Source of the DNA: an uncultured Rhizobium sp.
GTDB taxonomy: Bacteria > Pseudomonadota > Alphaproteobacteria > Rhizobiales > Rhizobiaceae
Reading direction: 5' to 3'
DNA length: 64,000 nucleotides
Assembly (NCBI GenBank): GCA_945952315.1
Contig: CAMFIE010000001.1
Span: 186,001-250,000 of the forward strand
Positions 27,235-36,014 of the stretch are shown one piece after another; the first letter of the stretch is position 1, and every line of letters starts with the position of its first letter. The translations under genes and the position numbers were made by a program. The notes under the pieces are model-generated. The model was not told the origin of the DNA. It worked only from the letters and a program-made list of their open reading frames with translations, and did no database searches.

Positions 27235-28323
27235 ATGACCAGAGTCCATGTGACGGAGATAGATCTCGTTCGGCTGTTTGCGGCCCTTTCGGTTTTCTTT
27301 TTCCATGTCAGCTGGCAGAATCCCGCGCTTCCAAACAGTCTGCCCTGGGGCTGGGTGGGGGTTGAGATCTTCTTTGTCGTGTCCGGGCTGGTGATCGGCC
27401 AATCCGCCTTTCATTCCAGCGCGTCCGGCTTTCTCGAAAGCCGTTTTTTCCGTCTTGTGCCAACCGCAGTGATCTGTGCGCTGCTTGCGCAGGCGGTTTT
27501 TCAAGTCACTCCGGCGGAAGCCTATACGGATCGGGGGATCTGGGTCTTTCCGGAGTTCCAGGCTTTCCTTGGATCCCTGGCTATGGTCAGCCCGGTTCAT
27601 GCGGCCAGCGCCTACTGGACTTTGCCGATCGAGATTTCCTTCTACGCGGTCATATTCCTCTTTCTGGTTGCGGGCAGGCTTGGCAGGCTCGAAGGTTTCT
27701 TCCGCCTGATGGTGCTGCTGAGCGCGGTCTATCTTCATCTGCTCCTTGCAAGTCTTTTCCTGTTTTCCTCGCTTGGCTGGCTCGACTTCGGCTTCGGGCT
27801 GAAAAACATGCTGCTTTTGCGTCATATGCCCTTCTTCGTGCTCGGCTACCTGATCTATCGCAGAAGTGCCTTGGGTAAACCCTTGTCGGTCATCGATACG
27901 GCCCTAGCCGTTTTCTGCGTCTATCTCTCCTGCCTCGAAATCGGCATCCGTGCCTGGCAGCTGGTCCCCGACTATTACTACATCACGCGCTTCACGCCAG
28001 TTGCCACGCTTGCCATTTCGGTGTTTCTGCTCGCTCTCCTTTTCATTCATCGGACGGCCTCTGGCGCGTGGCGCTTCATTGGCGAAGGTCGCATGGCGAA
28101 ACAGGTCCGGTTTGCCGGGTTGATGACCTATCCGATCTATCTGCTGCACGAGGTGATTGGTGGTGCGACCCTTGACTTAACGTCAAGAATGGGCCTGCCG
28201 GAAGGTATGGGATTGATGGTCGCCTTCCTTGCCGTTCTTGCCTTTGCCGCCGAGGTGGTTCGGCTGGAGCAGGCGCTGAATGCCCGTGCCCTATTCCAGC
28301 AAATCCTCCCCCGTCATGCCTGA
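27235..28323 (+). CDS. Acyltransferase 3 family membrane protein
   Basis: This 362-residue integral membrane protein has about ten hydrophobic segments. The N-terminal motif EIDLVRLFAALSVFFFHVSW contains the conserved R and the catalytic-type histidine of the OafA/NodX/OpgC acyltransferase family. It is followed by GWVGVEIFFVVSGLVI and a conserved ESRFFRLVPT. Such proteins O-acylate surface polysaccharides or glucans. The start at 27235 lacks a good ribosome site; the open frame continues back to 27130 but that part is not family-like. The 101-bp gap after the previous gene suggests it is a separate unit. Confidence 0.85.
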   Translation: MTRVHVTEIDLVRLFAALSVFFFHVSWQNPALPNSLPWGWVGVEIFFVVSGLVIGQSAFHSSASGFLESRFFRLVPTAVICALLAQAVFQVTPAEAYTDRGIWVFPEFQAFLGSLAMVSPVHAASAYWTLPIEISFYAVIFLFLVAGRLGRLEGFFRLMVLLSAVYLHLLLASLFLFSSLGWLDFGFGLKNMLLLRHMPFFVLGYLIYRRSALGKPLSVIDTALAVFCVYLSCLEIGIRAWQLVPDYYYITRFTPVATLAISVFLLALLFIHRTASGAWRFIGEGRMAKQVRFAGLMTYPIYLLHEVIGGATLDLTSRMGLPEGMGLMVAFLAVLAFAAEVVRLEQALNARALFQQILPRHA

Positions 28324-28412
28324 GATTGCATGCGAGGCTATCATTTCCTCAGCGCACAGAAAATGTGATCGGTTGAATTTTAACGCGCCTTTGCGCCGGA
28401 ATCTGTGCTATA

Positions 28413-28428
28413 TTGTTATAAATAACAA
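28413..28428. promoter_or_regulatory. Inverted repeat upstream of the diguanylate cyclase gene
   Basis: TTGTTAT-AA-ATAACAA, with 7-bp perfect arms, lies 18 bp before the start codon in an AT-rich stretch that also holds a TATATT. It could be a protein-binding site controlling this gene. No matching regulator is identified. Confidence 0.4.
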
Positions 28429-28446
28429 CATTTATGCGAAATTCTG

Positions 28447-29892
28447 ATGGCTGATACGATCAATTCCGACATTTTTGCATTGTCTCCCATTGCAATGTGG
28501 ATCGAAGATTTCAGCGCAGTAAAGCAGCTCTTTGATCAATGGCGCGCACAGGGTATCGACGATATCCGGTCCTATCTGCGGGAGGATATCACCCGCGCCC
28601 AGCACTGTTCCTCGCTGATCCGGGTCATGGACGTGAACCGAAAGACGCTCGACCTTTTCGAGGCGGAGGATCTGTCAGCGCTTACCGCCGGTCTTGGCCG
28701 TATCTTTCGCGATGACATGCTGGATACGCATGTGAACGAGCTCGGTGATCTGTTTGATGGGAAACATACTTTCTCAAGCGCCACGGTGAATTACACCCTG
28801 TCCGGCAGGCGGCTGGATATCCAGTTGCGCGGTGCCGTGATGCCCGGCCATGAGGAAACGCTCGGAAAGGTGCTTCTGACCACCGAGGATGTGACCGAGC
28901 GGGAGGATGCCCGCCGCGCCGAGCAGATGCATCGTCGTCAGGCAGAGGGGATCTTCGAGCATTCGCCGATTTCGCTCTGGATCGAGGATTTCAGCCGGGT
29001 CAAGTCGCTGATCGAAGACGTGCGCTTCCGCGGCATTGTGGATTTCCGTACCTTCATGGATGTGCATCCGGAATTCGTTCGGCGCTGCATGAGCGAAATC
29101 CGTGTTATTGAGGTCAATCAGGCAACGCTCGATCTCTTTGTCGCGCCTGACCGCATGACGCTGCTGCGCAGGCTCGGAGAGGTCTTTCGCGGCGAAATGG
29201 AAAAGCCTTTCCGCGAACAGCTGATCGATTTGTGGAACGGCAAGCTGCACCATGATCGTGAGGTTGTGAACTATGCGCTGGACGGCACGGAGCGCAACCT
29301 GCTTCTGCATTTCTCGGTTTTCCCCGGCCACGAAAATGACTGGTCGCGGGTGCAGGTGGCGCTGACCGACATTACCGCGCGCAAGAAGGCGGAGGCCTAT
29401 CTCGAATATCTCGGCAAGCACGACGTGCTGACCAAGCTTTACAATCGTGCCTTCTATGCAGAGGAAATCAACAGGCTGGAGCGCAGCCAGTTGCGTCCGG
29501 TTTCGGTGGTGATGATCGATCTCAACGGGCTGAAGGCCATCAACGATGCCCTCGGCCATGCCACAGGCGACACGCTGCTGCAGCGGGTCGGCGAAATTCT
29601 CAATGGTGCGGTTGTGGCACCCAACCAGGCAGCACGGATCGGCGGCGATGAATTTGCAATCCTGATGCCAGGCGCCGATGCTAGGGCGATTGCCTTGCTG
29701 ATCGAATCGATCCGCAATCTGCTGCGCATCAACAACCAGTATTATTCGAGCCTGCCGATCAGCCTTTCGCTCGGCAGTGCCACGAGTGAGCCCGGCGAGG
29801 CCATCGAATCGGTCATCCGCCGTGCCGATGCCGCGATGTACGAAGATAAGAAAGCCCATTACGAACAGGCAAAGACCGCTCTAGACGGGTAA
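28447..29892 (+). CDS. Diguanylate cyclase with two tandem PAS-like sensor modules
   Basis: The 481-residue protein makes cyclic di-GMP through a C-terminal GGDEF domain (about 320-478). The active-site GGDEF is intact at 399-403, metal-binding D358 is present, and no RxxD inhibitory site stands five residues before it, so feedback control through that site is unlikely. The N-terminus holds two similar PAS-type modules, WIEDFS at 18 and again at 178. IRV, TLDLF, VNY and PGHE are all repeated at exactly 160 residues, meaning duplication without insertions or deletions. No membrane segment is visible, so the signal is cytosolic. There is no EAL domain. No clear ribosome site precedes the ATG. 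Confidence 0.9.
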   Translation: MADTINSDIFALSPIAMWIEDFSAVKQLFDQWRAQGIDDIRSYLREDITRAQHCSSLIRVMDVNRKTLDLFEAEDLSALTAGLGRIFRDDMLDTHVNELGDLFDGKHTFSSATVNYTLSGRRLDIQLRGAVMPGHEETLGKVLLTTEDVTEREDARRAEQMHRRQAEGIFEHSPISLWIEDFSRVKSLIEDVRFRGIVDFRTFMDVHPEFVRRCMSEIRVIEVNQATLDLFVAPDRMTLLRRLGEVFRGEMEKPFREQLIDLWNGKLHHDREVVNYALDGTERNLLLHFSVFPGHENDWSRVQVALTDITARKKAEAYLEYLGKHDVLTKLYNRAFYAEEINRLERSQLRPVSVVMIDLNGLKAINDALGHATGDTLLQRVGEILNGAVVAPNQAARIGGDEFAILMPGADARAIALLIESIRNLLRINNQYYSSLPISLSLGSATSEPGEAIESVIRRADAAMYEDKKAHYEQAKTALDG

Positions 29893-30028
29893 AAACCGAC
29901 CCCCGTTTTCCGCAAGCGACCCCCTCCCGGGCAAGATGGTGATCAGCGCCTCAAATCCTTTGTAACGGTGATCGAACCGATATAGGAGCCGTGCAAGGGA
30001 ATGGTTCGATTGAAGACGAGGGCCGGTC

Positions 30029-30931
30029 ATGTTCGCTTGGTTCAGGATGAAGATTGCTGTCGCGCCGGCTTCGTCCGCCATCATCATCATGCTGTTGAGC
30101 ATGTTTCTCTTCACATCGAATGATGCGGTCGGCAAATGGCTGACGGGCAGCTATTCGGTCGGCCAGCTGGTCTTCATCCGCAGTCTTGTTGCCCTGCTGG
30201 TGCTGTCTCCGTTTATCTGGCAGGCCGGAACCATGAGCCTGTTGCGATTTGAGCGCTCCGGGCTGTTCTGGATCCGCGTCGCGCTCACCCTTGCCGATTC
30301 CTTTTCCTTCTATTTTGCGGTTTCCTATCTCCCGCTCGCTGATGTCATGACCTATTGGCTCGCCGCACCGATTTACGTGGCCGCGCTCTCTCCGCTTTTG
30401 CTTGGGGAAAAGGTGGGGTGGCGTCGCTGGAGCGCGATCGGCATCGGCTTCCTCGGCGTCATCATCGCGCTCGAACCGTCGCGCAACATGCTCTCCCCTG
30501 CCGCAATCGCCTCTTTGTTCGGCAGCCTGTCGTTCGGCCTGGTCATGTTGACGGCGCGCAGCCTTCGCGCGACGTCTGGCCTGACGATGATTTTCTGGCA
30601 GAGCTTTGGCGGTGTGATCGTGGGTCTGGTGACCCTGCCCTTCGCATGGACCACGCCGCCGTTCCATCACTGGCCAGCGCTTGCGCTGCTTGGCTTGCTC
30701 GCCATGGTCGCGCATGTGTTCGTCAACTGGGCATTCAAGCTTGCCGATGCCGCAACGGTGGCGCCGCTACAATATACCCAGCTCCTCTGGGCAATTGTCT
30801 ATGGCTGGCTCGTCTTCGGCGATTTTCCGTCCATCGCCAAATTCATCGGCGCAGGCCTTATCATCGCATCAGGCCTGTTCATCTTCTTCCGCGAAAGACA
30901 GGTGAAGCAGCGCCTGGCAGGACAGCACTGA
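30029..30931 (+). CDS. DMT-superfamily transporter (EamA family)
   Basis: The 300-residue inner-membrane protein has ten hydrophobic segments arranged as two EamA repeats (about 15-145 and 160-288). The end of repeat one shows the conserved PIYVAALSPLLLGEKVGWRRW pattern, and repeat two has APLQYTQLLWAIVYGWLVFGD. Members usually export amino acids or metabolites. Substrate unknown. GAGGGCC precedes the ATG; an internal ATG at 30047 is an alternative. Confidence 0.9.
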   Translation: MFAWFRMKIAVAPASSAIIIMLLSMFLFTSNDAVGKWLTGSYSVGQLVFIRSLVALLVLSPFIWQAGTMSLLRFERSGLFWIRVALTLADSFSFYFAVSYLPLADVMTYWLAAPIYVAALSPLLLGEKVGWRRWSAIGIGFLGVIIALEPSRNMLSPAAIASLFGSLSFGLVMLTARSLRATSGLTMIFWQSFGGVIVGLVTLPFAWTTPPFHHWPALALLGLLAMVAHVFVNWAFKLADAATVAPLQYTQLLWAIVYGWLVFGDFPSIAKFIGAGLIIASGLFIFFRERQVKQRLAGQH

Positions 30932-30942
30932 TATGGTAGGCG

Positions 30943-31248
30943 TCAGATGCCCGATCCATCGAGTTCGCGCTCATCCTTGCCTTCCCACGGAGAAGGAAGA
31001 GATGCCCGGGCGAGATTTGCGGAGGGGAGCGGCATCCAGCATTTCAGCTCCGGCTCGGGATAGGAAATGATGCGGCCGGGGGAAGAATCGGACGAGCGCC
31101 AGCCTTCGCCGCCGAACCGGTCTCCATTCGACCAGAAGGCGAGGTCCACCTCCGCAGGCCCCTGTTCGGAAGGACGTATTGTCACCAGAATGCGGCTTCC
31201 ATCCTTCGGCGCGCCTGCCATGGGGCGCCAGCGGTCCAGTTCCTGCAT
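30943..31248 (-). CDS. Small DUF551-like hypothetical protein
   Basis: This 101-residue soluble protein begins ELDRWRPMAGAPKDGSRILV and ends near YPEPELKCWMPLP. This WRP..APKDG and CWMPLP frame recalls the DUF551-type proteins common in phages and proteobacteria, whose role is unknown. The start has GGAGGAG just upstream. It is convergent with the DMT transporter gene (11 bp apart). Confidence 0.65.
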   Translation of the reverse strand: MQELDRWRPMAGAPKDGSRILVTIRPSEQGPAEVDLAFWSNGDRFGGEGWRSSDSSPGRIISYPEPELKCWMPLPSANLARASLPSPWEGKDERELDGSGI

Positions 31249-31452
31249 TGCTCCTCCTCCGCATCTTGATTGCCGGACGAGTGTCGCGCCACTGGTCCTT
31301 CTGGTCAACTGCAAGCTTTGAAGGCGACGCAGGTTTGAGCGCTTTTTAACCGGAGATCGCGCAACTGCTCAATAAAAGGCCCGGCAATGGCGGCCGCTTC
31401 GGCAAGATGAGCGCCAGGCTGCCGCCGATGCCCAAGTGCTGGGCGGCTTGTC

Positions 31453-31857
31453 TCACGCCTCCGTATCAAGGCTTTGAAGCGCAAAGCCCTCGTCCAGCCA
31501 GCCGGTTACGCCACCGGCCATGATCTTGACCGGGCGGCCGAGCTCGGCGAGCCGCAGGGCACCGCGGGCAGCCCCGTTGCAATGGGGCCCAGCGCAATAG
31601 GTCACGAACAGTGTTTCCTCTGGCCACTGCTCCAGTCGGGAGCGGATAATCTTGCCATGCGGCAGGTTCACCGCGCCGGGCACATGTCCCTTGGCAAACA
31701 TCGCCGGTGAGCGCACATCAAGCAGTACGAAATCCGGCCCGCGTGACAAGGCGTCATGCACATCCCAGCAATCGGTCTCGAAGGTAAAGGCGGCTGCAAA
31801 ATGCGCGCGGGCAAGGGCGCTCGGTGCAGCGGGAATGGCGGTAACGGCGCTGGTCAT
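31453..31857 (-). CDS. Rhodanese-like sulfurtransferase domain protein
   Basis: This single-domain rhodanese of 134 residues has VLLDVRSPAMFAKGHVPGAVNLPHGKI and the active-site loop with cysteine in VTYCAGPHCNGAARGA. Members carry persulfide sulfur or act in thiol chemistry. GAGGAG precedes the ATG. It is divergent from a GlxA-family regulator gene, a pairing that suggests the regulator controls it. The gap 31249-31452 shows no gene. Confidence 0.88.
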   Translation of the reverse strand: MTSAVTAIPAAPSALARAHFAAAFTFETDCWDVHDALSRGPDFVLLDVRSPAMFAKGHVPGAVNLPHGKIIRSRLEQWPEETLFVTYCAGPHCNGAARGALRLAELGRPVKIMAGGVTGWLDEGFALQSLDTEA

Positions 31858-31883
31858 GGCAATCTCCTCGGGTGATGACAGCC

Positions 31884-31912
31884 ATAACAACCGAACGCCT
31901 GACTGCTTGCAA
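31884..31912 (-). promoter_or_regulatory. Probable promoter of the rhodanese gene
   Basis: On the minus strand TTGCAA (31912-31907) and TGTTAT (31889-31884) are exactly 17 bases apart, giving a start near 31877. The adjoining dyad at 31912-31929 lies directly upstream of the -35 box, the usual place for an activator. Confidence 0.5.
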
Positions 31913-31929
31913 TTGGCATGATTGCCAAT
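31912..31929. promoter_or_regulatory. Dyad ATTGGCA-N4-TGCCAAT between rhodanese and GlxA-family regulator
   Basis: These perfect 7-bp arms with a 4-bp centre touch the rhodanese -35 box and end a few bases before the divergent regulator's start. Binding here could activate the rhodanese gene and repress the regulator's own expression. AraC-type proteins more often use direct repeats, so the assignment is inference. Confidence 0.5.
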
Positions 31930-31942
31930 ATACATGAAGATC

Positions 31943-32914
31943 ATGCCAACACGCACCGGACCACTTGTTGCTGCCCTGCTCTACGATGGCCTCTGCACCT
32001 TCGAATTCGGCATCGTGGCTGAAATCTTTGGACTGGCTCGTCCGGAAATGGGGTCGGGGTGGTATCGTTTTGCAACGGCCGCGATTGAGCAGGGGCCGCT
32101 TCGCGCGCATGGCGGGCTGGTTTTCATGCCGGAAACCGGCATCGGGACCCTGAAGGAGGCCGATATCATCGTCGTGCCCGGCTGGAAGGGGATTGATCAT
32201 CCGGTACCGGATGTGCTCCGTCAGGCCTTGATCGACGCGCATCAGCGCGGAGCGCGGCTGGTTTCGATCTGTTCAGGGGCCTTTGTGCTGGCTGCAACAG
32301 GGCTTCTGGATCACGGCACGGCTACCACCCATTGGCGCTATGCGGCAGCGCTGAAGGATCGCCATCCGCTGATCGATGTGGATGATCGCTCGCTCTATCG
32401 CAACCACGGACGGATCTTCACCTCGGCAGGCAGTGCGGCGGGTATCGATCTCCTGATCGAGATCGTGCGGCAGGATTTCGGGGCCAGGGCTGCCAACTCG
32501 GTGGCGCGTCGTCTGGTGATGCCCGCGCATCGTACCGGCGGACAGGCCCAGTTTCTGGAACGTCCGGTTCCGCTTTCCCGAAAGGCGGAAATCGCGCCGC
32601 TGCTGGATGATATGCGGCGTCATCTTGCTGCAGACTGGACCCTCCAGCGTATGGCAGACACGTGCCACATGAGCCTTCGTACCTTCGTGCGCCGCTTTGC
32701 GGAAGCAACCGGGCTGTCACCGGGCGAGTGGTTGCTGCGGGCACGCATGGAAGAGGCCAAAGGCCTGTTGAGCGGTGGGGAATTCGATATGGACCGGGTT
32801 GCCTATCTCAGCGGGCTCGGCACCTCCGATACGCTTCGGCATCATTTCCGCAAGCGGCTCGGCATCAGTCCGCGCGAATACCGGATACGGTTTGCGACAG
32901 AGCCCGTAGGCTGA
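31943..32914 (+). CDS. ftrA: GlxA/FtrA-type AraC-family transcriptional regulator with DJ-1/PfpI domain
   Basis: This 323-residue protein has an N-terminal DJ-1/PfpI-like domain (about 1-175: YDGLCTFEFGIVAEIFGLARPE, IVVPGW and the nucleophile-elbow cysteine in SICSGAFVLAATGLL). A C-terminal AraC double helix-turn-helix follows (about 215-315: WTLQRMADTCHMSLRTFVRRF and DRVAYLSGLGTSDTLRHHFRKRLG). This matches the activator FtrA of rhizobia. ATGs at 31934 and 31943 are both possible; neither has a strong ribosome site and the transcript may be nearly leaderless. It is divergent from the rhodanese gene. Confidence 0.87.
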   Translation: MPTRTGPLVAALLYDGLCTFEFGIVAEIFGLARPEMGSGWYRFATAAIEQGPLRAHGGLVFMPETGIGTLKEADIIVVPGWKGIDHPVPDVLRQALIDAHQRGARLVSICSGAFVLAATGLLDHGTATTHWRYAAALKDRHPLIDVDDRSLYRNHGRIFTSAGSAAGIDLLIEIVRQDFGARAANSVARRLVMPAHRTGGQAQFLERPVPLSRKAEIAPLLDDMRRHLAADWTLQRMADTCHMSLRTFVRRFAEATGLSPGEWLLRARMEEAKGLLSGGEFDMDRVAYLSGLGTSDTLRHHFRKRLGISPREYRIRFATEPVG

Positions 32915-33039
32915 CGGCTGGAAAAATCACGCCCATGCACCGACCATCCGCTTGAGGCTGGCGGGAGGGGACGATACGGGCAGCAAGATTGGGTGCCGGG
33001 GGCGAAATGGTATTGTCCATGGTCGGGCGGACCTGTGCC

Positions 33040-33255
33040 TCACTGCAGCACGATGCCGAAATAGGGGATGACGTAGCGGATCAGCACGAAGACGCCCGGC
33101 CCGAAAAGGGCGATCGTCATGGCCCAGGCATAGAGTTCCTTTTTCAGGGGTGAAAACGGATATCGCTGAAAAGCCTTCGGATGAATGTAACCGGACGCGA
33201 TAATATACATCAGTCCTGCAATCGGTATGCCGATCAACCATTGATTGACGACCAT
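33040..33255 (-). CDS. Small inner-membrane protein of unknown function
   Basis: This 71-residue protein has two hydrophobic segments (QWLIGIPIAGLMYIIASGYI near the start and YAWAMTIALFGPGVFVLIRYVI near the end) joined by a basic loop. The ATG has CGAGGA upstream. I do not recognise a family. Codon use resembles neighbouring genes, and the reading is supported only by topology and ribosome site. The following 194 bp to the LysR gene are AT-rich and hold no visible gene. Confidence 0.5.
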   Translation of the reverse strand: MVVNQWLIGIPIAGLMYIIASGYIHPKAFQRYPFSPLKKELYAWAMTIALFGPGVFVLIRYVIPYFGIVLQ

Positions 33256-33449
33256 GACTATGTCCTCGAATGGATCCCCACGGCCGGGAAATATAGGATT
33301 ATTGTTATTAATAAAATATTCTTATTTCTGTTTTCTGTGTGCCAGAATTCGATCCAAGGTCGATGGATGCAACCTTTGATTTTCGAATTCTATACTATGG
33401 ATTGTATTGGGGTGAGGATTGAGGCATAGTCCAGCACCGCTCTGCTTGC

Positions 33450-34340
33450 TCAGGAAAGCGTAGTGCGAAGCGCCTCGTCGATCAGAAACGCGGCAAGAGG
33501 GTTTGGAAACCGCCGGCGCATGGTGACGGCGTGGAAGGTTTCTGCAACGCCGGAAAGATGATCGAGTTCCACCAGCGTGCCGCTTTGCAATTCGCCCTTT
33601 ACAACAATGGGCGGCAGCACGGCGAGCCCTGCGCCCTCCCGCGCCAAAAGGCGCATCATGGCCATATCTTCCACTTCCGCAGCAATCTGCGGCTTGACGC
33701 CGAGACGCGATGCCAGCGCGTCGAACTGCTGGCGAACGCCGCTTTCCAATGTCGGAAGGATCAGCGGGAAGGACGCAAGCCGCGCTGTCAGATCCCTTTC
33801 CGCTTCTGCCGGGCCGGGGCGACCCACCAGACTGACGCCCTGGTTCGCTATCAGATGAGAGATGAAGGGTGTGGCAAGATCGGCCGCCGGTGGCTGGTTG
33901 AGGAGAACGATATCAAGATTGAGCGTTTCGAGACCCGCAAGAAGCTCTGCCATTCGACCCGAACGCAGGATCACTTCCACATCGGTTCGGGAGAGCACGG
34001 GGCGCAGGAATTCCATCTGGAAATTGCGTGAGAGGGTAGCGAGCGCGCCAATGCGGATCGGCCTTCGGGTTACACCGGTTCGCCGAAGCGTTTCGAGAAG
34101 CTCGTCACCAGCGGAAAATATCCGGTCCGCATGGTCGAGCGCAATCCGCCCGGCCTCCGTCAGGAGCAACTGTCGGCCGCGCCGCTCGAAAAGCGGATGA
34201 CCGAGGCGCTCTTCCAGCTGCCGGATCTGGATCGAAAGGGCCGATTGCGAAAGATTGAGCCGCTCGGCCGTCCGCGTCAGGTTGCCATCATGGGCAACCG
34301 CCCGGAAATAGCGCAGGTGGTGATAGTTCATCTCGCTCAT
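33450..34340 (-). CDS. LysR-family regulator of the dab operon
   Basis: This 296-residue LysR protein has the N-terminal helix-turn-helix HHLRYFRAVAHDGNLTRTAERLNLSQSALSIQIRQLEERLG followed by LFERRGRQLLLTEAG. A two-lobed effector domain (about 90-290) comes next, containing GALATLSRNFQMEFL. LysR regulators next to inorganic-carbon genes often respond to carbon or redox state. It is divergent from dabB and its start codon overlaps a LysR-type dyad, so both autoregulation and control of dabBA are likely. An internal start at 34331 is possible. Confidence 0.9.
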   Translation of the reverse strand: MSEMNYHHLRYFRAVAHDGNLTRTAERLNLSQSALSIQIRQLEERLGHPLFERRGRQLLLTEAGRIALDHADRIFSAGDELLETLRRTGVTRRPIRIGALATLSRNFQMEFLRPVLSRTDVEVILRSGRMAELLAGLETLNLDIVLLNQPPAADLATPFISHLIANQGVSLVGRPGPAEAERDLTARLASFPLILPTLESGVRQQFDALASRLGVKPQIAAEVEDMAMMRLLAREGAGLAVLPPIVVKGELQSGTLVELDHLSGVAETFHAVTMRRRFPNPLAAFLIDEALRTTLS

Positions 34341-34362
34341 TCGTTCTATTTAATCGAACGAA
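34340..34362. promoter_or_regulatory. LysR-type dyad over the regulator start codon
   Basis: TTCGTTC (34340-34346) and GAACGAA (34356-34362) form perfect 7-bp arms nine bases apart. They contain the T-N11-A pattern of LysR binding sites. The site overlaps the regulator's first codon and lies about 80 bp before dabB. Confidence 0.6.
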
Positions 34363-34442
34363 AATCCAAGAACAATGAATTTTTATTGATTTTCCGTCGC
34401 TGCTAGAGAGGTCGCATTCGATCGTTTTCAGGATGCTTCGCC

Positions 34443-36011
34443 ATGGCTCAACCCCTTCTTCTGCTCGCGCCCCTGTTTTACGGGCTGGCAGCAATTCTGA
34501 TGCAGGCCGGTTCGCCATTCAGGCCGCGCTGGCGTTTGCGCCTGTCCGGCTGGCTGGCGGGGCTTGCTCTCCTTGCGGCCGTGCTTTCGCTGGTTTTCGT
34601 TCTTCGCGGTGGATCGCAAGCGATGCTTTCGGTATCTGTCGCCGGAATTCCGCTTGGCATCCGGCCCGATCTTCCCGGCGCATTGATGCTGGTCATGGTG
34701 ACGTTTATCGGCTGGGTCGTCACGCGATACAGTGCGACCTATCTCGATGGTGAGCGGAACCAGGGGTATTTTGCCAGCTGGATGCATCTGACCCTTGCCG
34801 CCGTTCTGACCTTTCTTGTGGCGGGCACCTTGCCGCTTCTGGTGGCAAGCTTTATCGCAACCAGCCTTTGCCTCAACCGCCTGCTTCTCTTTTATCCGGA
34901 AAGACCGGGAGCTCGAAGGGCGGCTCGCAAGAAGTTCCTGTTTTCAAGGCTTGCCGACGGAGCATTGATCGCTGCCGCCCTTCTGTTGTCCCATGGTTAT
35001 GGAACAAGCGATATCGCGGCGATCCTTACGGCGGCAAAGGCTGGGCTCGCGCCTGCGGGAACCGGTGTTGCCATCGGATTGCTGGCCTTTGCCGCTCTTT
35101 TGAAATCCGCACAGTTCCCTGCCCATGGCTGGCTGGTCGAGGTGATGGAAACGCCAACCCCGGTTTCGGCTCTTCTCCATGCCGGGCTGGTGAATGCCGG
35201 TGGCTTTCTGCTCATCCGCTTTGCCGATCTCCTGCTTCTGTCTCCGGCAGTGCTTGCCATTCTCGCGATGATCGGCGCCTTTACCGCGCTCTTCGGCGCG
35301 CTGGTCATGCTGACCCAGAGTGCGGTCAAGACCGCTCTTGCCTGGTCAACGATTGCCCAGATGGGCTTCATGATCCTGCAATGCGGGCTTGGCCTCTTTC
35401 CGGTTGCGCTCCTGCACATCATCGCCCATTCGCTCTACAAGGCCCATGCCTTTCTGACGTCGGGCTCGGCGGTAGAGGCGGTGCATGCGGTGCGAAAGCC
35501 CGGTCCGGTTGCCATACCCGGCTTTGCCGCCGTCGCCCGCTCCTTTCTCCTGGCTCTGGTGATCTATGCGGCTGCCGGATTGCTCTTCGGCTTCTGGGAA
35601 AAGCCGGTACAGGCCCTAGCCTTGGGCGCGATCCTGATATTCGGCATTGCCTATCTTCTGGCGCAGGGACTTGCGGATACCGCGCCCAAGGCGCTCACCT
35701 GGCGGATTTCGCTTTACGCGCTGTCTGCTTCGCTGGGCTACTTCGCCTTGCAATGGGCTGCCTACCGCCTGATGGCGGGGGTCATGCCGCTGCCACCACA
35801 ACCCGGACCGCTGGAATGGGCCGTGATCCTGCTGGCTGTCACCACCTTCGGTTTCGTCGCCTTCATCCAGTCCCTGTTTCCCGTCTGGTCGCTACATCCG
35901 GCGGCTGCGGGTCTGAGGGTGCATCTTCTGAACGGGCTCTATGTCAACGCGCTTCTCGACCGGTTGCTTGGCCACTTCCGGCTTTCAACCCAACTTCAAA
36001 CGAAGGACTGA
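34443..36011 (+). CDS. dabB: DabB, membrane subunit of the DAB inorganic-carbon accumulation complex
   Basis: The 522-residue protein resembles the proton-pumping subunits of complex I and Mrp antiporters (NuoL/MrpA). About 14 hydrophobic segments are seen, including LLKSAQFPAHGWLVEVMETPTPVSALLHAGLVNAGG, with the conserved lysine and MEtPTPVSA.LHAG motif of that family, and the following SAVKTALAWSTIAQMGFM. Directly upstream of dabA, it is the ion-coupled partner that energises conversion of CO2 to bicarbonate in the cytoplasm. Only 3 bp separate it from dabA. AGGA lies nine bases before the ATG. Confidence 0.93.
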   Translation: MAQPLLLLAPLFYGLAAILMQAGSPFRPRWRLRLSGWLAGLALLAAVLSLVFVLRGGSQAMLSVSVAGIPLGIRPDLPGALMLVMVTFIGWVVTRYSATYLDGERNQGYFASWMHLTLAAVLTFLVAGTLPLLVASFIATSLCLNRLLLFYPERPGARRAARKKFLFSRLADGALIAAALLLSHGYGTSDIAAILTAAKAGLAPAGTGVAIGLLAFAALLKSAQFPAHGWLVEVMETPTPVSALLHAGLVNAGGFLLIRFADLLLLSPAVLAILAMIGAFTALFGALVMLTQSAVKTALAWSTIAQMGFMILQCGLGLFPVALLHIIAHSLYKAHAFLTSGSAVEAVHAVRKPGPVAIPGFAAVARSFLLALVIYAAAGLLFGFWEKPVQALALGAILIFGIAYLLAQGLADTAPKALTWRISLYALSASLGYFALQWAAYRLMAGVMPLPPQPGPLEWAVILLAVTTFGFVAFIQSLFPVWSLHPAAAGLRVHLLNGLYVNALLDRLLGHFRLSTQLQTKD

Positions 36012-36014
36012 CCC

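Noticed and set aside
28447..29892. Possible phosphodiesterase (EAL) activity
   Set aside because: The protein ends right after the GGDEF domain; there is no EAL or HD-GYP sequence.
29951..30715. Minus-strand open frame of 254 codons
   Set aside because: It is antisense to the DMT transporter, whose membrane topology is convincing. The frame's translation is a low-complexity run of charged residues typical of antisense in GC-rich genomes.
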